A DNA stretch of 42,710 bases. Source: a virus. The stretch covers positions 1 through 42,710 of IMG/VR virus record IMGVR_UViG_3300047316_000349, one strand, 5' to 3'. How positions within the stretch are numbered: position 1 is the stretch's first letter; each line of letters begins with the position of its first letter. The notes beneath the pieces are model-generated. The model had not been told where the DNA came from. It did no database searches and saw only the letters and a list, made by a program, of their open reading frames with translations. A program made the translations under genes and the position numbers. This document shows positions 1 through 6,601 of the stretch, piece by piece.

Positions 1-28
1 TGACAGCATATTGGAATTCGAATACTAT
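1..28 (+). promoter_or_regulatory. Candidate sigma70 promoter for the left-arm early operon
   Basis: The window opens with TGACA (one base short of a full TTGACA -35 box) followed, after 17 bases, by TACTAT at 23-28 as a -10 box. The first gene starts at 42, so the leader would be very short. The -35 assignment depends on the base just outside the window being T. Confidence 0.45.
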
Positions 29-41
29 AGAGATACACCTT

Positions 42-275
42 ATGTCTATGACACCTTCTATCACCCGTAAACAGTGGGACCTGTTCAACGAGGCCACTTC
101 GATTGCCCTCACGCTTGTGAACTCGAAGCTGGTCGAGTATAAATCCCAAGGCTATGAATCTGCCGTATACGAGGGATGGCTTGAGGAGGTCCGCGAAGCC
201 AAGCTGGCACTGCAAGCCATCAGCGCGGCCATGCCCTTCGAGGTCTGGTACGCCAAGGAGGAGGTGGCGGCATGA
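42..275 (+). CDS. Small early protein of unknown function, 77 aa
   Basis: No family is recognised. The protein is acidic and predicted mostly helical, with a Trp/Tyr-rich C-terminal part and no Cys, membrane segment or signal peptide. The start is the first ATG after the candidate promoter; a second ATG two codons on is equally possible and no strong Shine-Dalgarno is visible. Its stop overlaps the next start as ATGA, so the two genes are translationally coupled. It is the first gene of a run of small early phage genes; function cannot be assigned. Confidence 0.6.
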   Translation: MSMTPSITRKQWDLFNEATSIALTLVNSKLVEYKSQGYESAVYEGWLEEVREAKLALQAISAAMPFEVWYAKEEVAA

Positions 276-481
276 GAAAGCTACCTCACACCCAGCCCGA
301 TCCGGAACGCTATGTCTCGCTCGACCCCGCCGAGTTTCACAGGATGCAGATGGCGGGTTACACCGTATGCCGGGAAGTTTTCCCGAATAATCACCTCAAG
401 CGCACCCGTTACTCGGCCAAGGCCAAAGACGTGGTGTCGTTTTATAGAGCGCAATTACACCCTTGGGAGAGGAGCAACTAG
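272..481 (+). CDS. Small early protein of unknown function, 69 aa
   Basis: No family is recognised. The protein is basic and soluble-looking, with a single Cys. It starts on an ATGA overlap with the upstream gene and ends directly against the ATG of the zinc-finger gene (TAGATG). The tight packing on both sides, rather than any motif, supports it being a real gene. Confidence 0.6.
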   Translation: MRKLPHTQPDPERYVSLDPAEFHRMQMAGYTVCREVFPNNHLKRTRYSAKAKDVVSFYRAQLHPWERSN

Positions 482-856
482 ATGACGTGCGAATGCGATT
501 TTGATTGTGTAGGCGATCCCGCCCATTACGTCCGGTCGAACCACTCGACCTTATGCCCCGAGCATGATATGTGCTCGATCTGCGATGACGCCAAAGCGGT
601 GCTCATCGTAAACGGCGACAAGTGCTGCAAGGATTGCGCGCTCGAAGACATCACGACCTGCCCGAACTGCGGATGGGAAACGAACTTTACCGAGCACTCT
701 TCCGTCAGCCGGGAGTATCACGGCGAAACGCAGGACGAAGAATGGCTGACCTGCAACCACTGCGGTAAAGAGACGGACGAGGCCGAACTACAACGCCACC
801 GTCTCGCACGCATGGCCGGGATTCAGAAGCAATTAGCGGAACTGGGGCTGGCATGA
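482..856 (+). CDS. Cys-rich zinc-finger protein, 124 aa (left-arm copy)
   Basis: Contains a Cys-rich N-terminus (three Cys in the first nine residues), then CxxC motifs MCSIC, CCKDC, CPNC and CNHC, enough for two or three zinc-ribbon-like knuckles. The last 30 residues form a charged helix. The encoded protein is a clear homologue of the product of 40616-41014: by eye 54 of 65 residues match over the first half, while the C-terminal halves diverge. A nucleic-acid-binding or protein-binding adaptor role in early phage development is plausible from the zinc knuckles, but no function is established here. It overlaps the next gene by ATGA. Confidence 0.75.
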   Translation: MTCECDFDCVGDPAHYVRSNHSTLCPEHDMCSICDDAKAVLIVNGDKCCKDCALEDITTCPNCGWETNFTEHSSVSREYHGETQDEEWLTCNHCGKETDEAELQRHRLARMAGIQKQLAELGLA

Positions 857-999
857 CCGTACTGCTGCTTTGGTGGATCTCAATAGAAGGCTGTCTCCTT
901 GGATTGCTTTTATGGGGGATAAGCTCACGGCTAGATCGAATCGATATTAAACTAAACGCCCTAACAGACGTTCTGCTCGACAAGGTGGGAAAGCCATGA
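853..999 (+). CDS. Tiny membrane protein, 48 aa
   Basis: Begins on an ATGA overlap with the zinc-finger gene and ends on an ATGA overlap with the next gene. Residues 3-24 form a single strongly hydrophobic segment (Leu/Trp/Gly-rich) followed by a short charged helix with regularly spaced hydrophobic residues, so it is probably a single-pass membrane protein with a cytoplasmic tail. No family is recognised. Confidence 0.5.
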   Translation: MTVLLLWWISIEGCLLGLLLWGISSRLDRIDIKLNALTDVLLDKVGKP

Positions 1000-1088
1000 G
1001 CGATAGTTTTCATACCTTGCTGGCGATCCTGGCGTGGCTGTTTTTGCTCTATCGCTTGCACTCTCTGGTGTTTCCCGCATGTTCCTAG
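996..1088 (+). CDS. Tiny membrane peptide, 30 aa
   Basis: A 30-residue frame starting on an ATGA overlap. Nearly the whole chain from residue 7 to 27 is hydrophobic (Leu/Ala/Trp/Phe), as for a single transmembrane helix. Coupling to the preceding membrane gene supports translation, but a frame this short cannot be proven real by inspection. Confidence 0.4.
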   Translation: MSDSFHTLLAILAWLFLLYRLHSLVFPACS

Positions 1089-1269
1089 GACGGACTAAGG
1101 GCTTTGCCCTCGCGCGCACAAGGCCCTTTGCCCTACCGGGTTTTGGCTCCCCCTACGGGCTGCCCCCAAAAAGCTTCGCTCAAAGACCTTGCTGCTTTGC
1201 TACCCCACTCTCGCCGCCGAGGTCTCAGGGGTGATTTTCATCACCCCAATTCCATTTAAGGACAGCGAT
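1089..1269 (+). other. Intergenic region with two hairpins ahead of the GIY-YIG gene
   Basis: No gene is seen. At 1098-1110 AGGGC-TTT-GCCCT forms a compact hairpin, and the GGGC/GCCC words recur just after it. At 1228-1247 a perfect 7-bp stem (GGGGTGA/TCACCCC, loop TTTTCA) lies 22 bases before the nuclease start. Neither has a proper U-tract, so they could be weak terminators or translational control hairpins, which is common upstream of free-standing homing endonucleases. Confidence 0.5.
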
Positions 1270-1635
1270 ATGAGCAACTACGTGACTTACGCGATACAAG
1301 ACCCAAGAACTGATGGGTACGTTTATGTTGGACAATCCAAAGATTTTGAGAATCGCTGTAAAAAGCATTTAAGGAAGGGCAAAAGACGTCCAAAGATCAG
1401 TACGACCAATATAAAAACGTGGATCTATGATTGCCTTACTGCAGGTCTAGATCCGAAATTCATCACTCTTGAGATCGTATCCACTGAGCAAGAATCTCTT
1501 GCCTCAGAAACATACTGGGTAAAGAAGTTGTCTGCAGAGGGTCACCAGCTTCTTAATCGCTGGGATGAACACAGGAAAGTTATTAAATCAGTACAGCGGA
1601 AACCAGAGAAGGATCATGTCAACATCGCTCTGTAG
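1270..1635 (+). CDS. GIY-YIG homing-type endonuclease, 121 aa
   Basis: The N-terminus shows the GIY-YIG pattern as VTY at residues 5-7 and YVG at 19-21, followed by the conserved Arg (R29) in a basic helix, a downstream Glu in SETYW, and an Asn near the C-terminus (LLNRW). These are the catalytic elements of the GIY-YIG nuclease domain, here with almost nothing beyond the core, as in small free-standing phage mobile nucleases. The start follows a GGACAG ribosome site; an upstream in-frame extension is not conserved-looking. Base composition is clearly more AT-rich than its neighbours, supporting recent transfer. It overlaps the next gene by 20 bases. Confidence 0.82.
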   Translation: MSNYVTYAIQDPRTDGYVYVGQSKDFENRCKKHLRKGKRRPKISTTNIKTWIYDCLTAGLDPKFITLEIVSTEQESLASETYWVKKLSAEGHQLLNRWDEHRKVIKSVQRKPEKDHVNIAL

Positions 1636-1900
1636 TCCTTGCCGTTTGCACACTGCAACCGAATGGCAGAAAGAGCGATGCGCGGAACTGGCCGCGCTGA
1701 TTCACCTGGAAGAGCGTGTGCTCGATTCCTACCGTCAGGAGCTAGCGCACTTGCGGACTCTCAAAGGTGACCGATTAGAGGCACGCTTCGGATGGGAATC
1801 TCCCGCTGAAATGGAACGCTTCGAAGAACAGAAGAAGAACTGGATCGAATCGCTTGGAGAAATGTGGATAACTACGAAAGCAAAGGAAGGGAAACGATGA
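1616..1900 (+). CDS. Unknown early protein with charged helix, 94 aa
   Basis: ATG at 1616 is preceded by an AGAAGG ribosome site. A CxxC motif sits at residues 7-10, then the chain becomes a long Glu/Lys/Arg-rich helix with coiled-coil character. No family is recognised. The start lies inside the 3' end of the GIY-YIG gene, suggesting the nuclease was inserted immediately upstream. The stop overlaps the next start (ATGA). Confidence 0.55.
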   Translation: MSTSLCSPCRLHTATEWQKERCAELAALIHLEERVLDSYRQELAHLRTLKGDRLEARFGWESPAEMERFEEQKKNWIESLGEMWITTKAKEGKR

Positions 1901-2055
1901 ATGAATTACCAAAGCTGTTAGGCATCTGCCGGGAGGCCGACAAGCTGACGGAAGAGATGCGGCAGCGCCAGGCCGAAGAGGTCCAGCGCCAGGAACAGGA
2001 GTACTGGAGTGAACAGGTGCTCTACCGCCAGGAACGCAAGGAGGAACGGCAATGA
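1897..2055 (+). CDS. Small coiled-coil protein, 52 aa
   Basis: The start is on an ATGA overlap. After about ten residues the protein is a continuous Gln/Glu/Arg-rich helix, consistent with a short coiled coil. There are no membrane segments and no recognised family. It is coupled to the next gene through another ATGA overlap. Confidence 0.5.
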   Translation: MNELPKLLGICREADKLTEEMRQRQAEEVQRQEQEYWSEQVLYRQERKEERQ

Positions 2056-2429
2056 GCGTGACAAGCATACGCCGCACGGCCCAGCCGGTTGCGGACGATA
2101 CAGAACAGGAACCCGTCAACTGGAAAGAGTTGTCCGACGTGTATGGCGAAATCATCGATCATCTGTGCGATAGCTTGTGGGGCTTGCTCTACGGCCGCCA
2201 GGACTGGAACTCGCCGGATGAGGTAGTCGAGCACGTCCGAACGCGCATCAATCAACTGGAGAACGAAAACTCCGAGATGAATAGTATTGTGCAGGAGCAG
2301 GATCAAGTGCTGAAGCACACCGCAGAGCTTCTCGGAACAACGCTACGGGTTTCTGCAGAGAATGAGCCGAGGAAAACCGTATTAGGATTCTACGATCAAC
2401 ACGGCAACTTTATTACGCAGCAGGGGTAA
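2052..2429 (+). CDS. Unknown early protein with C-terminal coiled coil, 125 aa
   Basis: An acidic protein: a Trp-containing helical middle (residues 24-55) leads into a heptad-like stretch around 65-90 (QLENEN...). The C-terminus is less charged and ends near a Gly-rich tail. No family is recognised. Start on ATGA overlap; the next gene begins two bases after its stop. Confidence 0.6.
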   Translation: MSVTSIRRTAQPVADDTEQEPVNWKELSDVYGEIIDHLCDSLWGLLYGRQDWNSPDEVVEHVRTRINQLENENSEMNSIVQEQDQVLKHTAELLGTTLRVSAENEPRKTVLGFYDQHGNFITQQG

Positions 2430-2431
2430 CT

Positions 2432-2617
2432 ATGACACTCTTCTGGATCATTGTGCTGGCCCTGATCGCGGCTCCCATCCTGGCGTTCCTAGCGTGGGGA
2501 ATTCTCTATTGCTCCTGGTACGCATTCCTGTGGCTATTCTGGCTGGTAGGCACGGGCTTTATGGCGGTCTTGAATTTCCTCATTCCCACGAAAAAGGAGG
2601 ACTATGATGCTTTCTGA
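2432..2617 (+). CDS. Membrane protein, 61 aa, two likely TM helices
   Basis: Residues 3-26 and 30-52 are strongly hydrophobic with many aromatic residues (Trp, Phe, Tyr), ending in a short charged tail. A small phage inner-membrane protein is likely; holin-like or exclusion functions are conceivable but not shown. It overlaps the following membrane gene by 14 bases. Confidence 0.55.
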   Translation: MTLFWIIVLALIAAPILAFLAWGILYCSWYAFLWLFWLVGTGFMAVLNFLIPTKKEDYDAF

Positions 2618-2918
2618 AACGCGGAAGGAAAAACTCTTTGAATGGTCAGCGACTGCTGTGGTCTTGACCGCCATAGCTTGTGTCTTATTCTTTTTTGTCA
2701 TCGCAGGAACGCAAATGGTGCAAGAGCATGTTTCGTATCCGGTCGTTCTCGAAAAATACGATGACATCGATGGCTTCCACTTGCAGACAGAAGTGGGGAA
2801 AATAGACGTACCCTATCCTGTGTTTCAGCGCACACACAAGGGTGACCGCGTCAGGTTGAAAAGCCGCCCCCATGTTCTGTGGCTTCCCGCGACCTTGGAA
2901 TACCACCCGGACGAGTAA
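2604..2918 (+). CDS. Single-pass membrane protein, 104 aa
   Basis: A short basic N-terminus is followed by one transmembrane segment (about residues 17-37) and a 65-residue soluble domain rich in beta-prone residues, probably periplasmic. Two consecutive ATG codons are possible starts; an AAGGAGG ribosome site lies upstream. No family is recognised. Confidence 0.55.
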   Translation: MMLSETRKEKLFEWSATAVVLTAIACVLFFFVIAGTQMVQEHVSYPVVLEKYDDIDGFHLQTEVGKIDVPYPVFQRTHKGDRVRLKSRPHVLWLPATLEYHPDE

Positions 2919-2932
2919 GGAGGACCCCCGAC

Positions 2933-3298
2933 ATGGCTAGAAACGTAGCGTTTATCCGGCATGGCCGCGAGGTCACCAAATCCGGTTGGTGCGAAGTGTC
3001 GGGAAAGTTCTATCAGGTAACGGTGCCAGAATCGGAATACTTGGACTGGAGAGACGGAACGCTCATCCAACGCGCCATGCCGTCTCTCAGCAACGAAGAG
3101 CGGGAATTTATGATGTCTTCCACCACCCCGCAGGAATGGAAATTGATGATCTGGGAAATGCTGTACGCGGATCAGGTCGGCACTGGCTATGCGATGTCCC
3201 ATTGGCCGAAAGAGTCGGTTGAGCAAAACAAAGGAACCGAAATCGATCCAACGAAGAGGAATCAACACGGAACCGCACGTCATACGAAACCAGATTGA
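2933..3298 (+). CDS. Unknown early protein, 121 aa
   Basis: ATG at 2933 has an excellent AAGGAGG ribosome site 9 bases upstream, which fixes the start against an upstream in-frame ATG at 2879. Residues 1-45 look beta-rich; residues 60-95 are helical with several Met and Trp; the last 25 are hydrophilic. No membrane segment and no recognised family. Confidence 0.62.
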   Translation: MARNVAFIRHGREVTKSGWCEVSGKFYQVTVPESEYLDWRDGTLIQRAMPSLSNEEREFMMSSTTPQEWKLMIWEMLYADQVGTGYAMSHWPKESVEQNKGTEIDPTKRNQHGTARHTKPD

Positions 3299-3473
3299 CC
3301 GGGTGATCGAAGAACTCTCCGAAGCCACCCGGACTCTGGAGGTGATTCAGCATCACTACCGCGAAGTGAAGGACTGGGGCCGCTTCGGCCTGTACCTTCA
3401 GTTCGAGCACAAGTTTGGTGAGGTGCTGATGGGCCTGGATAAACAACGAAAGGAATTGAGAAATGCCCCCTGA
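3189..3473 (+). CDS. Unknown early protein, up to 94 aa, start uncertain
   Basis: The certain part is the 56 residues after 3303: a helical, charged protein ending in RNAP. The ATG at 3189 would overlap the upstream gene by 110 bases and has no ribosome site; a GTG at 3303, five bases after the upstream stop, is an alternative giving 56 aa. The last 11 bases are shared with the start of the next gene in the junction motif GAGAAATGCCCCCTGA. No family is recognised. Confidence 0.5.
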   Translation: MRCPIGRKSRLSKTKEPKSIQRRGINTEPHVIRNQIDRVIEELSEATRTLEVIQHHYREVKDWGRFGLYLQFEHKFGEVLMGLDKQRKELRNAP

Positions 3474-3693
3474 CCCGGAAAGCAAGCCGGTCCATACCAC
3501 CTCGTATAGCGAATGGTATTACAACGTTCACCTTACCCCCAGAGAACTCGTACTCGACATTCTCTCGCAGGTCCTAGGAAAGCTCGATGATCCGCATACG
3601 GACGATCAGGAGCGCATCAGCTTTACCCGCCTGAAACTCAGTTTCCTACTGGACTGGCTCAGACAGCTTGACAAGGAGAGAAATGCCCCCTGA
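3463..3693 (+). CDS. Unknown early protein, 76 aa, bounded by junction repeats
   Basis: Starts MPPD and ends RNAP within successive copies of the junction motif. The first 25 residues contain several Tyr/Trp; the remainder is a helical, Leu-rich, charged segment. No family is recognised. Overlap of 11 bases on each side makes translational reinitiation likely. Confidence 0.6.
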   Translation: MPPDPESKPVHTTSYSEWYYNVHLTPRELVLDILSQVLGKLDDPHTDDQERISFTRLKLSFLLDWLRQLDKERNAP

Positions 3694-3898
3694 TGTGAAA
3701 ACCTACCCTTGTGGCTGCAAGCACGATGGGTTCGCCATGGCACCGGGTAGTTTTATCTGCCGTGAGCACTTCACTACAGACAAGCGCCACTTTTGCGATG
3801 CGTGGGATTTCCTGCTGATCGACAAAAACAGCCGCGAATTTGTCTCGTGTCAATGTTTCGACAAGTCACAAAAGGGAACGGAGAGAAATGCCCCCTGA
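3683..3898 (+). CDS. Cys-rich early protein, 71 aa, bounded by junction repeats
   Basis: Starts MPPD at 3683, directly after an AAGGAG ribosome site, and ends ERNAP. Cys residues at CGC (10-12), FICREH, FC and CQC suggest a small zinc-binding fold; the CREHF motif resembles phage zinc-ribbon proteins. No specific family is recognised. The gene sits in the same cassette arrangement as its neighbours. Confidence 0.6.
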   Translation: MPPDVKTYPCGCKHDGFAMAPGSFICREHFTTDKRHFCDAWDFLLIDKNSREFVSCQCFDKSQKGTERNAP

Positions 3899-4008
3899 CT
3901 TGGAGAACAACTTACGACGGCAACTGCAAGGGCATCTGCCCTTGAATGAGCATGTCCCGCGTGTACTCTCCAGCGAATGGCAGACGCTTCAGCCTTTCGG
4001 AGACGGCA
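3883..4008 (+). repeat. 126-bp segment repeated exactly at the window end (first copy)
   Basis: Every base from 3883 to 4008 matches 42585-42710; the base immediately upstream differs (a versus c). The match starts at the first base of the junction motif and runs to the last base of the window, inside the 3888-4295 gene. An exact end overlap of this size is what an assembler leaves where a circular path rejoins itself. Confidence 0.9.
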
Positions 4009-4295
4009 ATGCCTATCGGCATCGCAACGGGCTGCGCGTCATCGTTACGACGGCAGACTTTCCTGACGGACGCGACTGGATGCATATCTCTGTGTCCCGC
4101 GCTGACCGCTTGCCGAATTGGGATGATCTCAAGCTCGTGAAGTCCACCTTTGCCGGGAATGACCGCTACGCCTATCAGGTGTTCCCGCCAGCTGATCAGC
4201 ACGTTAACATTCACGACTTCTGTCTCCATCTGTGGGTCCCGCTCACGGGCGAGCCGCCGCTGCCCGACTTCACACGTGGCGGCAATACAATCTGA
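3888..4295 (+). CDS. Phage protein, DUF7694-like, 135 aa
   Basis: Central residues contain RDWMHISVSR..DRLPNWDDL and a later AYQVFPPADQHVNIH segment ending in FCLHLWVPL; I recall this pattern from a phage-borne uncharacterised family (DUF7694), so the family name is from memory. Function is unknown. In the loop reading of this contig, the gene lies directly downstream of the Gp157-like gene at 42017 and so belongs to the RecT early operon; in the stem it follows the 71-aa Cys-rich gene. Confidence 0.7.
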   Translation: MPPDLENNLRRQLQGHLPLNEHVPRVLSSEWQTLQPFGDGNAYRHRNGLRVIVTTADFPDGRDWMHISVSRADRLPNWDDLKLVKSTFAGNDRYAYQVFPPADQHVNIHDFCLHLWVPLTGEPPLPDFTRGGNTI

Positions 4296-4298
4296 GAA

Positions 4299-4547
4299 AT
4301 GCCCCTGCTTCCTGAAAAGATCAGCGTTGCGTTATACCGTCACGAATGGCACTTAGTGCTCGCTGGGCTGTTAGCCCTAGAAAAGCAGGTGACATTCAAG
4401 CAACCGGATTTCCCGCAGATCATCGTGGACATCCATCTGACGCAACGCGCCATCGAGAAAGTCGTCAAGACCGCAGAAGCACCAGTGTCCATGCCACAGA
4501 TAAAGGTCCCCGCGCAAACGCCTGAACCGAAAGCGGAGTTCCGATAA
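4299..4547 (+). CDS. Unknown early protein, 82 aa
   Basis: Begins at the variant junction (GAGAAATGCCCCTG), three bases after the upstream stop. Residues 8-55 are helical with hydrophobic spacing; the last 25 are Pro/Lys-rich and probably disordered. No family is recognised. It is the last plus-strand gene before the convergent minus-strand pair; the 25-base gap shows no clear terminator. Confidence 0.55.
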   Translation: MPLLPEKISVALYRHEWHLVLAGLLALEKQVTFKQPDFPQIIVDIHLTQRAIEKVVKTAEAPVSMPQIKVPAQTPEPKAEFR

Positions 4548-4572
4548 CTCTGAATACTGTAAAAAGAGTGCC

Positions 4573-4968
4573 CTAGCGGCGTGGATTTCCCGGAAATAGA
4601 TAGCGCGCCACGATGGCGATCAGGCCCAGGATTCCGGTGGCGGTCCCGGCGATCAAAGAGATCACCACCGGGTCGCCGAGATGAAAACCCTGGAACTGAA
4701 ATCCGTCGATCAGAATGACAACCACGATAAAGGCGAGCCAGGCCACCAGCACGAAAAAAATGCGCTGAGCATACAGCTTGCGTTCGGAAATATCTTGCCG
4801 GAGGCCACGGATCTGCTCGAGAACCTGCGCCGTTTCAAAGGCCTCTCGTTCCTCTTCTGATTTCTGATCCGGCTTTTCGCTGACATGCGCAGGACGGGCC
4901 TTCAGGATTTCATCCCGTATGTGATCGCCATTGGTCTCCGGGGGTTCAGTCGGTTCGGGCACTGACAA
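4573..4968 (-). CDS. Two-TM membrane protein, probable Panacea-linked toxin (PanT-like), 131 aa
   Basis: The first 45 residues are hydrophilic and acidic, followed by a short coiled-coil-like helix (46-68) and two transmembrane segments at about 70-87 and 100-124; the second has a Thr/Gly-rich core and ends YLFP. The gene overlaps the 3' end of the Panacea-domain gene by 23 bases and is read with it. Small two-TM proteins encoded next to Panacea (DUF4065) proteins are known toxin partners that disrupt the membrane; assigning this one as toxin is inference from that arrangement and architecture. Confidence 0.6.
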   Translation of the reverse strand: MSVPEPTEPPETNGDHIRDEILKARPAHVSEKPDQKSEEEREAFETAQVLEQIRGLRQDISERKLYAQRIFFVLVAWLAFIVVVILIDGFQFQGFHLGDPVVISLIAGTATGILGLIAIVARYLFPGNPRR

Positions 4969-5458
4969 AATGCTCTTTGATGACCTGGTCCGGAATGGTC
5001 AGACCTTTCCGTCCGGGATTCCTGTTATAAACCAAAAACCACGGGGAGTCCGGGGCATGCGTAAGATTGGAAAGCTGAATGGCGGAAAAGTCGCCATAGG
5101 CTTCCCAGATTGCATCTAGTAGAGCTTTTGTTTGCTGATTGATCAGTGGGTAGAGATAGTCATCGATCGACGGCGTGATGAAGCGATAGGGATCTAATTC
5201 GGTCGGTGCAAACTCCGTCGCTTTGGCGGTGATGGGACTACTGCCATATCGCTTGAACTCGTCATAGAGCGAGGGGATAACCGGCCCGTAGGGCCACGCC
5301 TGTACGAGTTCATCGATCAATGGCCGATCGTAGAAGACCAGATTCCAGGCGTGCGCGTAGTACACCAGCTTCTGGATCTTCATGGGATTCAGAGTTTGCC
5401 CGTGGATACGGGCCAGGTCGAGGAAATAGTTGGCGATCGCTTTGGCCGAGTAAGGCAT
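4946..5458 (-). CDS. Panacea-domain (DUF4065/SocA-like) protein, probable antitoxin, 170 aa
   Basis: The motif series is characteristic: an N-terminal SAKAIANYFLDLA helix, then LNPMKIQKLVYYAHAW, AWPYGPVIPSLYDEFKRYG, and a late SAIQLSNLTH followed by PW. This is the DUF4065/GepA/SocA fold, renamed Panacea, a chaperone-like antitoxin domain that neutralises many unrelated toxins. ATG at 5458 matches the usual family N-terminus; a TTG at 5494 would add 12 residues. As the first gene of the pair it would be made before the membrane partner, the usual antitoxin-first order. Confidence 0.82.
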   Translation of the reverse strand: MPYSAKAIANYFLDLARIHGQTLNPMKIQKLVYYAHAWNLVFYDRPLIDELVQAWPYGPVIPSLYDEFKRYGSSPITAKATEFAPTELDPYRFITPSIDDYLYPLINQQTKALLDAIWEAYGDFSAIQLSNLTHAPDSPWFLVYNRNPGRKGLTIPDQVIKEHFVSARTD

Positions 5459-5494
5459 CCGTCCGTGACGTGAGCAGCGATTAGACTGTCCCAA

Positions 5495-5677
5495 GAAGAA
5501 CAGGGGTGTATAAAATTTGGCAGTTGAGAGCGCCGCTGATCACCCGCGCTTTTTAGGATAAAGCAGGCGGTTTGAGGCGGTTTCCCGCTACACTATTTGC
5601 ACTAGATAGACACCACGGGCGGCTCGTAGTCTGCGCTGACAAAAGAGTGAACGGTGCAGTCACGGGCCGCTCCGGGT
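5495..5677 (-). promoter_or_regulatory. Intergenic region upstream of the Panacea pair with tandem operator-like repeat
   Basis: On the plus strand AGGCGGTTT occurs at 5565-5573 and again at 5575-5583, a 9-base direct repeat with a 10-base period, i.e. one helical turn. A minus-strand TTTATAC lies near 5510-5520 as a possible -10 element without a convincing -35. The region would hold the promoter and operator of the toxin-antitoxin pair. Confidence 0.4.
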
Positions 5678-6025
5678 TTACTCTTCGTACTCGCTGAGAA
5701 TCAGATCCAACACCTTCAGATAGCCGGATTCGGCTTCTTTATCGCGAAGAAAGCGCATCAGTCGCTCACAGTAGCGGGTCTCTTTCGGGTTCCTGGGAAG
5801 CATGGCATTGTTCGTCTTGGGATCCTTCAGGTAGCGGTCGACCGCCATGTCCAGCACTTCTTCAATCGGTTCGACCAGGTCCAGGGCGCGCTGCCTGATT
5901 CTATGCCCACGTGCCAACGACGTGCGATAGGTGAACCGATCCTCCTTGCCCAATTTGTTGTTGCGAGATTTGGACATTTTCAGCGTATGCAGACTAGCAT
6001 TTACGGGTTTACGCTTAGATTTCAT
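5678..6025 (-). CDS. Unknown basic helical protein, 115 aa
   Basis: The first 45 residues are strongly basic (Lys/Arg/Asn), followed by helical segments with regular hydrophobic spacing and an acidic tail. No helix-turn-helix could be picked out confidently. It faces away from the ParB-like/integrase genes, the position where a lysogeny regulator would be expected, but nothing in the sequence proves this. A GTTATGCGTAAC inverted repeat lies at 6029-6040, just upstream of its start. Confidence 0.5.
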   Translation of the reverse strand: MKSKRKPVNASLHTLKMSKSRNNKLGKEDRFTYRTSLARGHRIRQRALDLVEPIEEVLDMAVDRYLKDPKTNNAMLPRNPKETRYCERLMRFLRDKEAESGYLKVLDLILSEYEE

Positions 6026-6265
6026 ATGGTTATGCGTAACACTTTCGCGGCAGTACCGACCTGCCGCCAGCGTTTTATGGGATACGGGCTAGCTTTTTTG
6101 TTTAGCTAGTAAATTTTCAATAAAAATTCGTTGACAGTAAGGCCGCATGGAGGGACACTCGAATTCGTTCGGCTTTTGAGGTTTTAGTCGTACCCGTACT
6201 CGAAACCGTTTCGCTGGTGATTCCCCCGCCGCCAGCCGCGTGAATTTCCATGTCAGAGGTGATAT
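6026..6265. other. Divergent intergenic region
   Basis: No gene is seen. It contains GTTATGCGTAAC at 6029-6040 next to the minus-strand start, a CTAGC/GCTAG inverted repeat at 6089-6109 whose loop is T-rich, an AT-rich run around 6110-6130, and TTGACA at 6131-6136. These are compatible with divergent promoters for 5678-6025 and 6266-6601. Confidence 0.35.
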
Positions 6266-6601
6266 ATGCCCGACGTGTGCCCGCAGTCCGTTGCTCCCGC
6301 GGAAACGCCGTATCGGCGCTGCGAGATGGATCCAAAAAGTTTCCTGGCCCTGCTCGATGACGTACGCCTGATACAGGCGATGCATGAGACCGCCTGCAGC
6401 GCGCTACGGCTCACCGTGGACGGACTCGATGATCTGCCGCGCGCGAAACTTCCCCGGATGGCGCCGCATCTCGATGCGCTCAGTAACTCGCTCTCACGCC
6501 TGGGAACGACGTTGCAGTCATTGACGGCGCGGATCCAGGCGGCCGGCAGAGCGGATTTGGGAGAGAAAGCGACGAGCGAGCCACGAGACCAAACCATTTG
6601 A
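6266..6601 (+). CDS. Unknown helical protein, 111 aa
   Basis: ATG at 6266 follows an AGAGGTGAT ribosome site, which favours this strand over the overlapping minus-strand frame. The protein is largely helical (residues 24-95), with a Leu/Ala-rich central region. No family, membrane segment or DNA-binding motif is recognised. It stands alone between two non-coding regions near the lysogeny genes. Confidence 0.5.
   Translation: MPDVCPQSVAPAETPYRRCEMDPKSFLALLDDVRLIQAMHETACSALRLTVDGLDDLPRAKLPRMAPHLDALSNSLSRLGTTLQSLTARIQAAGRADLGEKATSEPRDQTI

Larger units (their letters stand above)
3458..4307 (+). repeat. Repeated stop-start junction motif GAGAAATGCCCCCTGA (four copies here, one at 42585)
   Basis: Exact 16-base copies at 3458-3473, 3678-3693 and 3883-3898, a shorter variant (GAGAAATGCCCCTG) at 4294-4307, and another exact copy at 42585-42600. 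Within each exact internal copy, GCC CCC TGA closes one gene and ATG CCC CCT GA opens the next, so genes end in -NAP and begin MPPD. The motif also carries part of the ribosome site (AAGGA or CGGA just before it). The copies bracket single small genes like cassettes. Confidence 0.85.
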
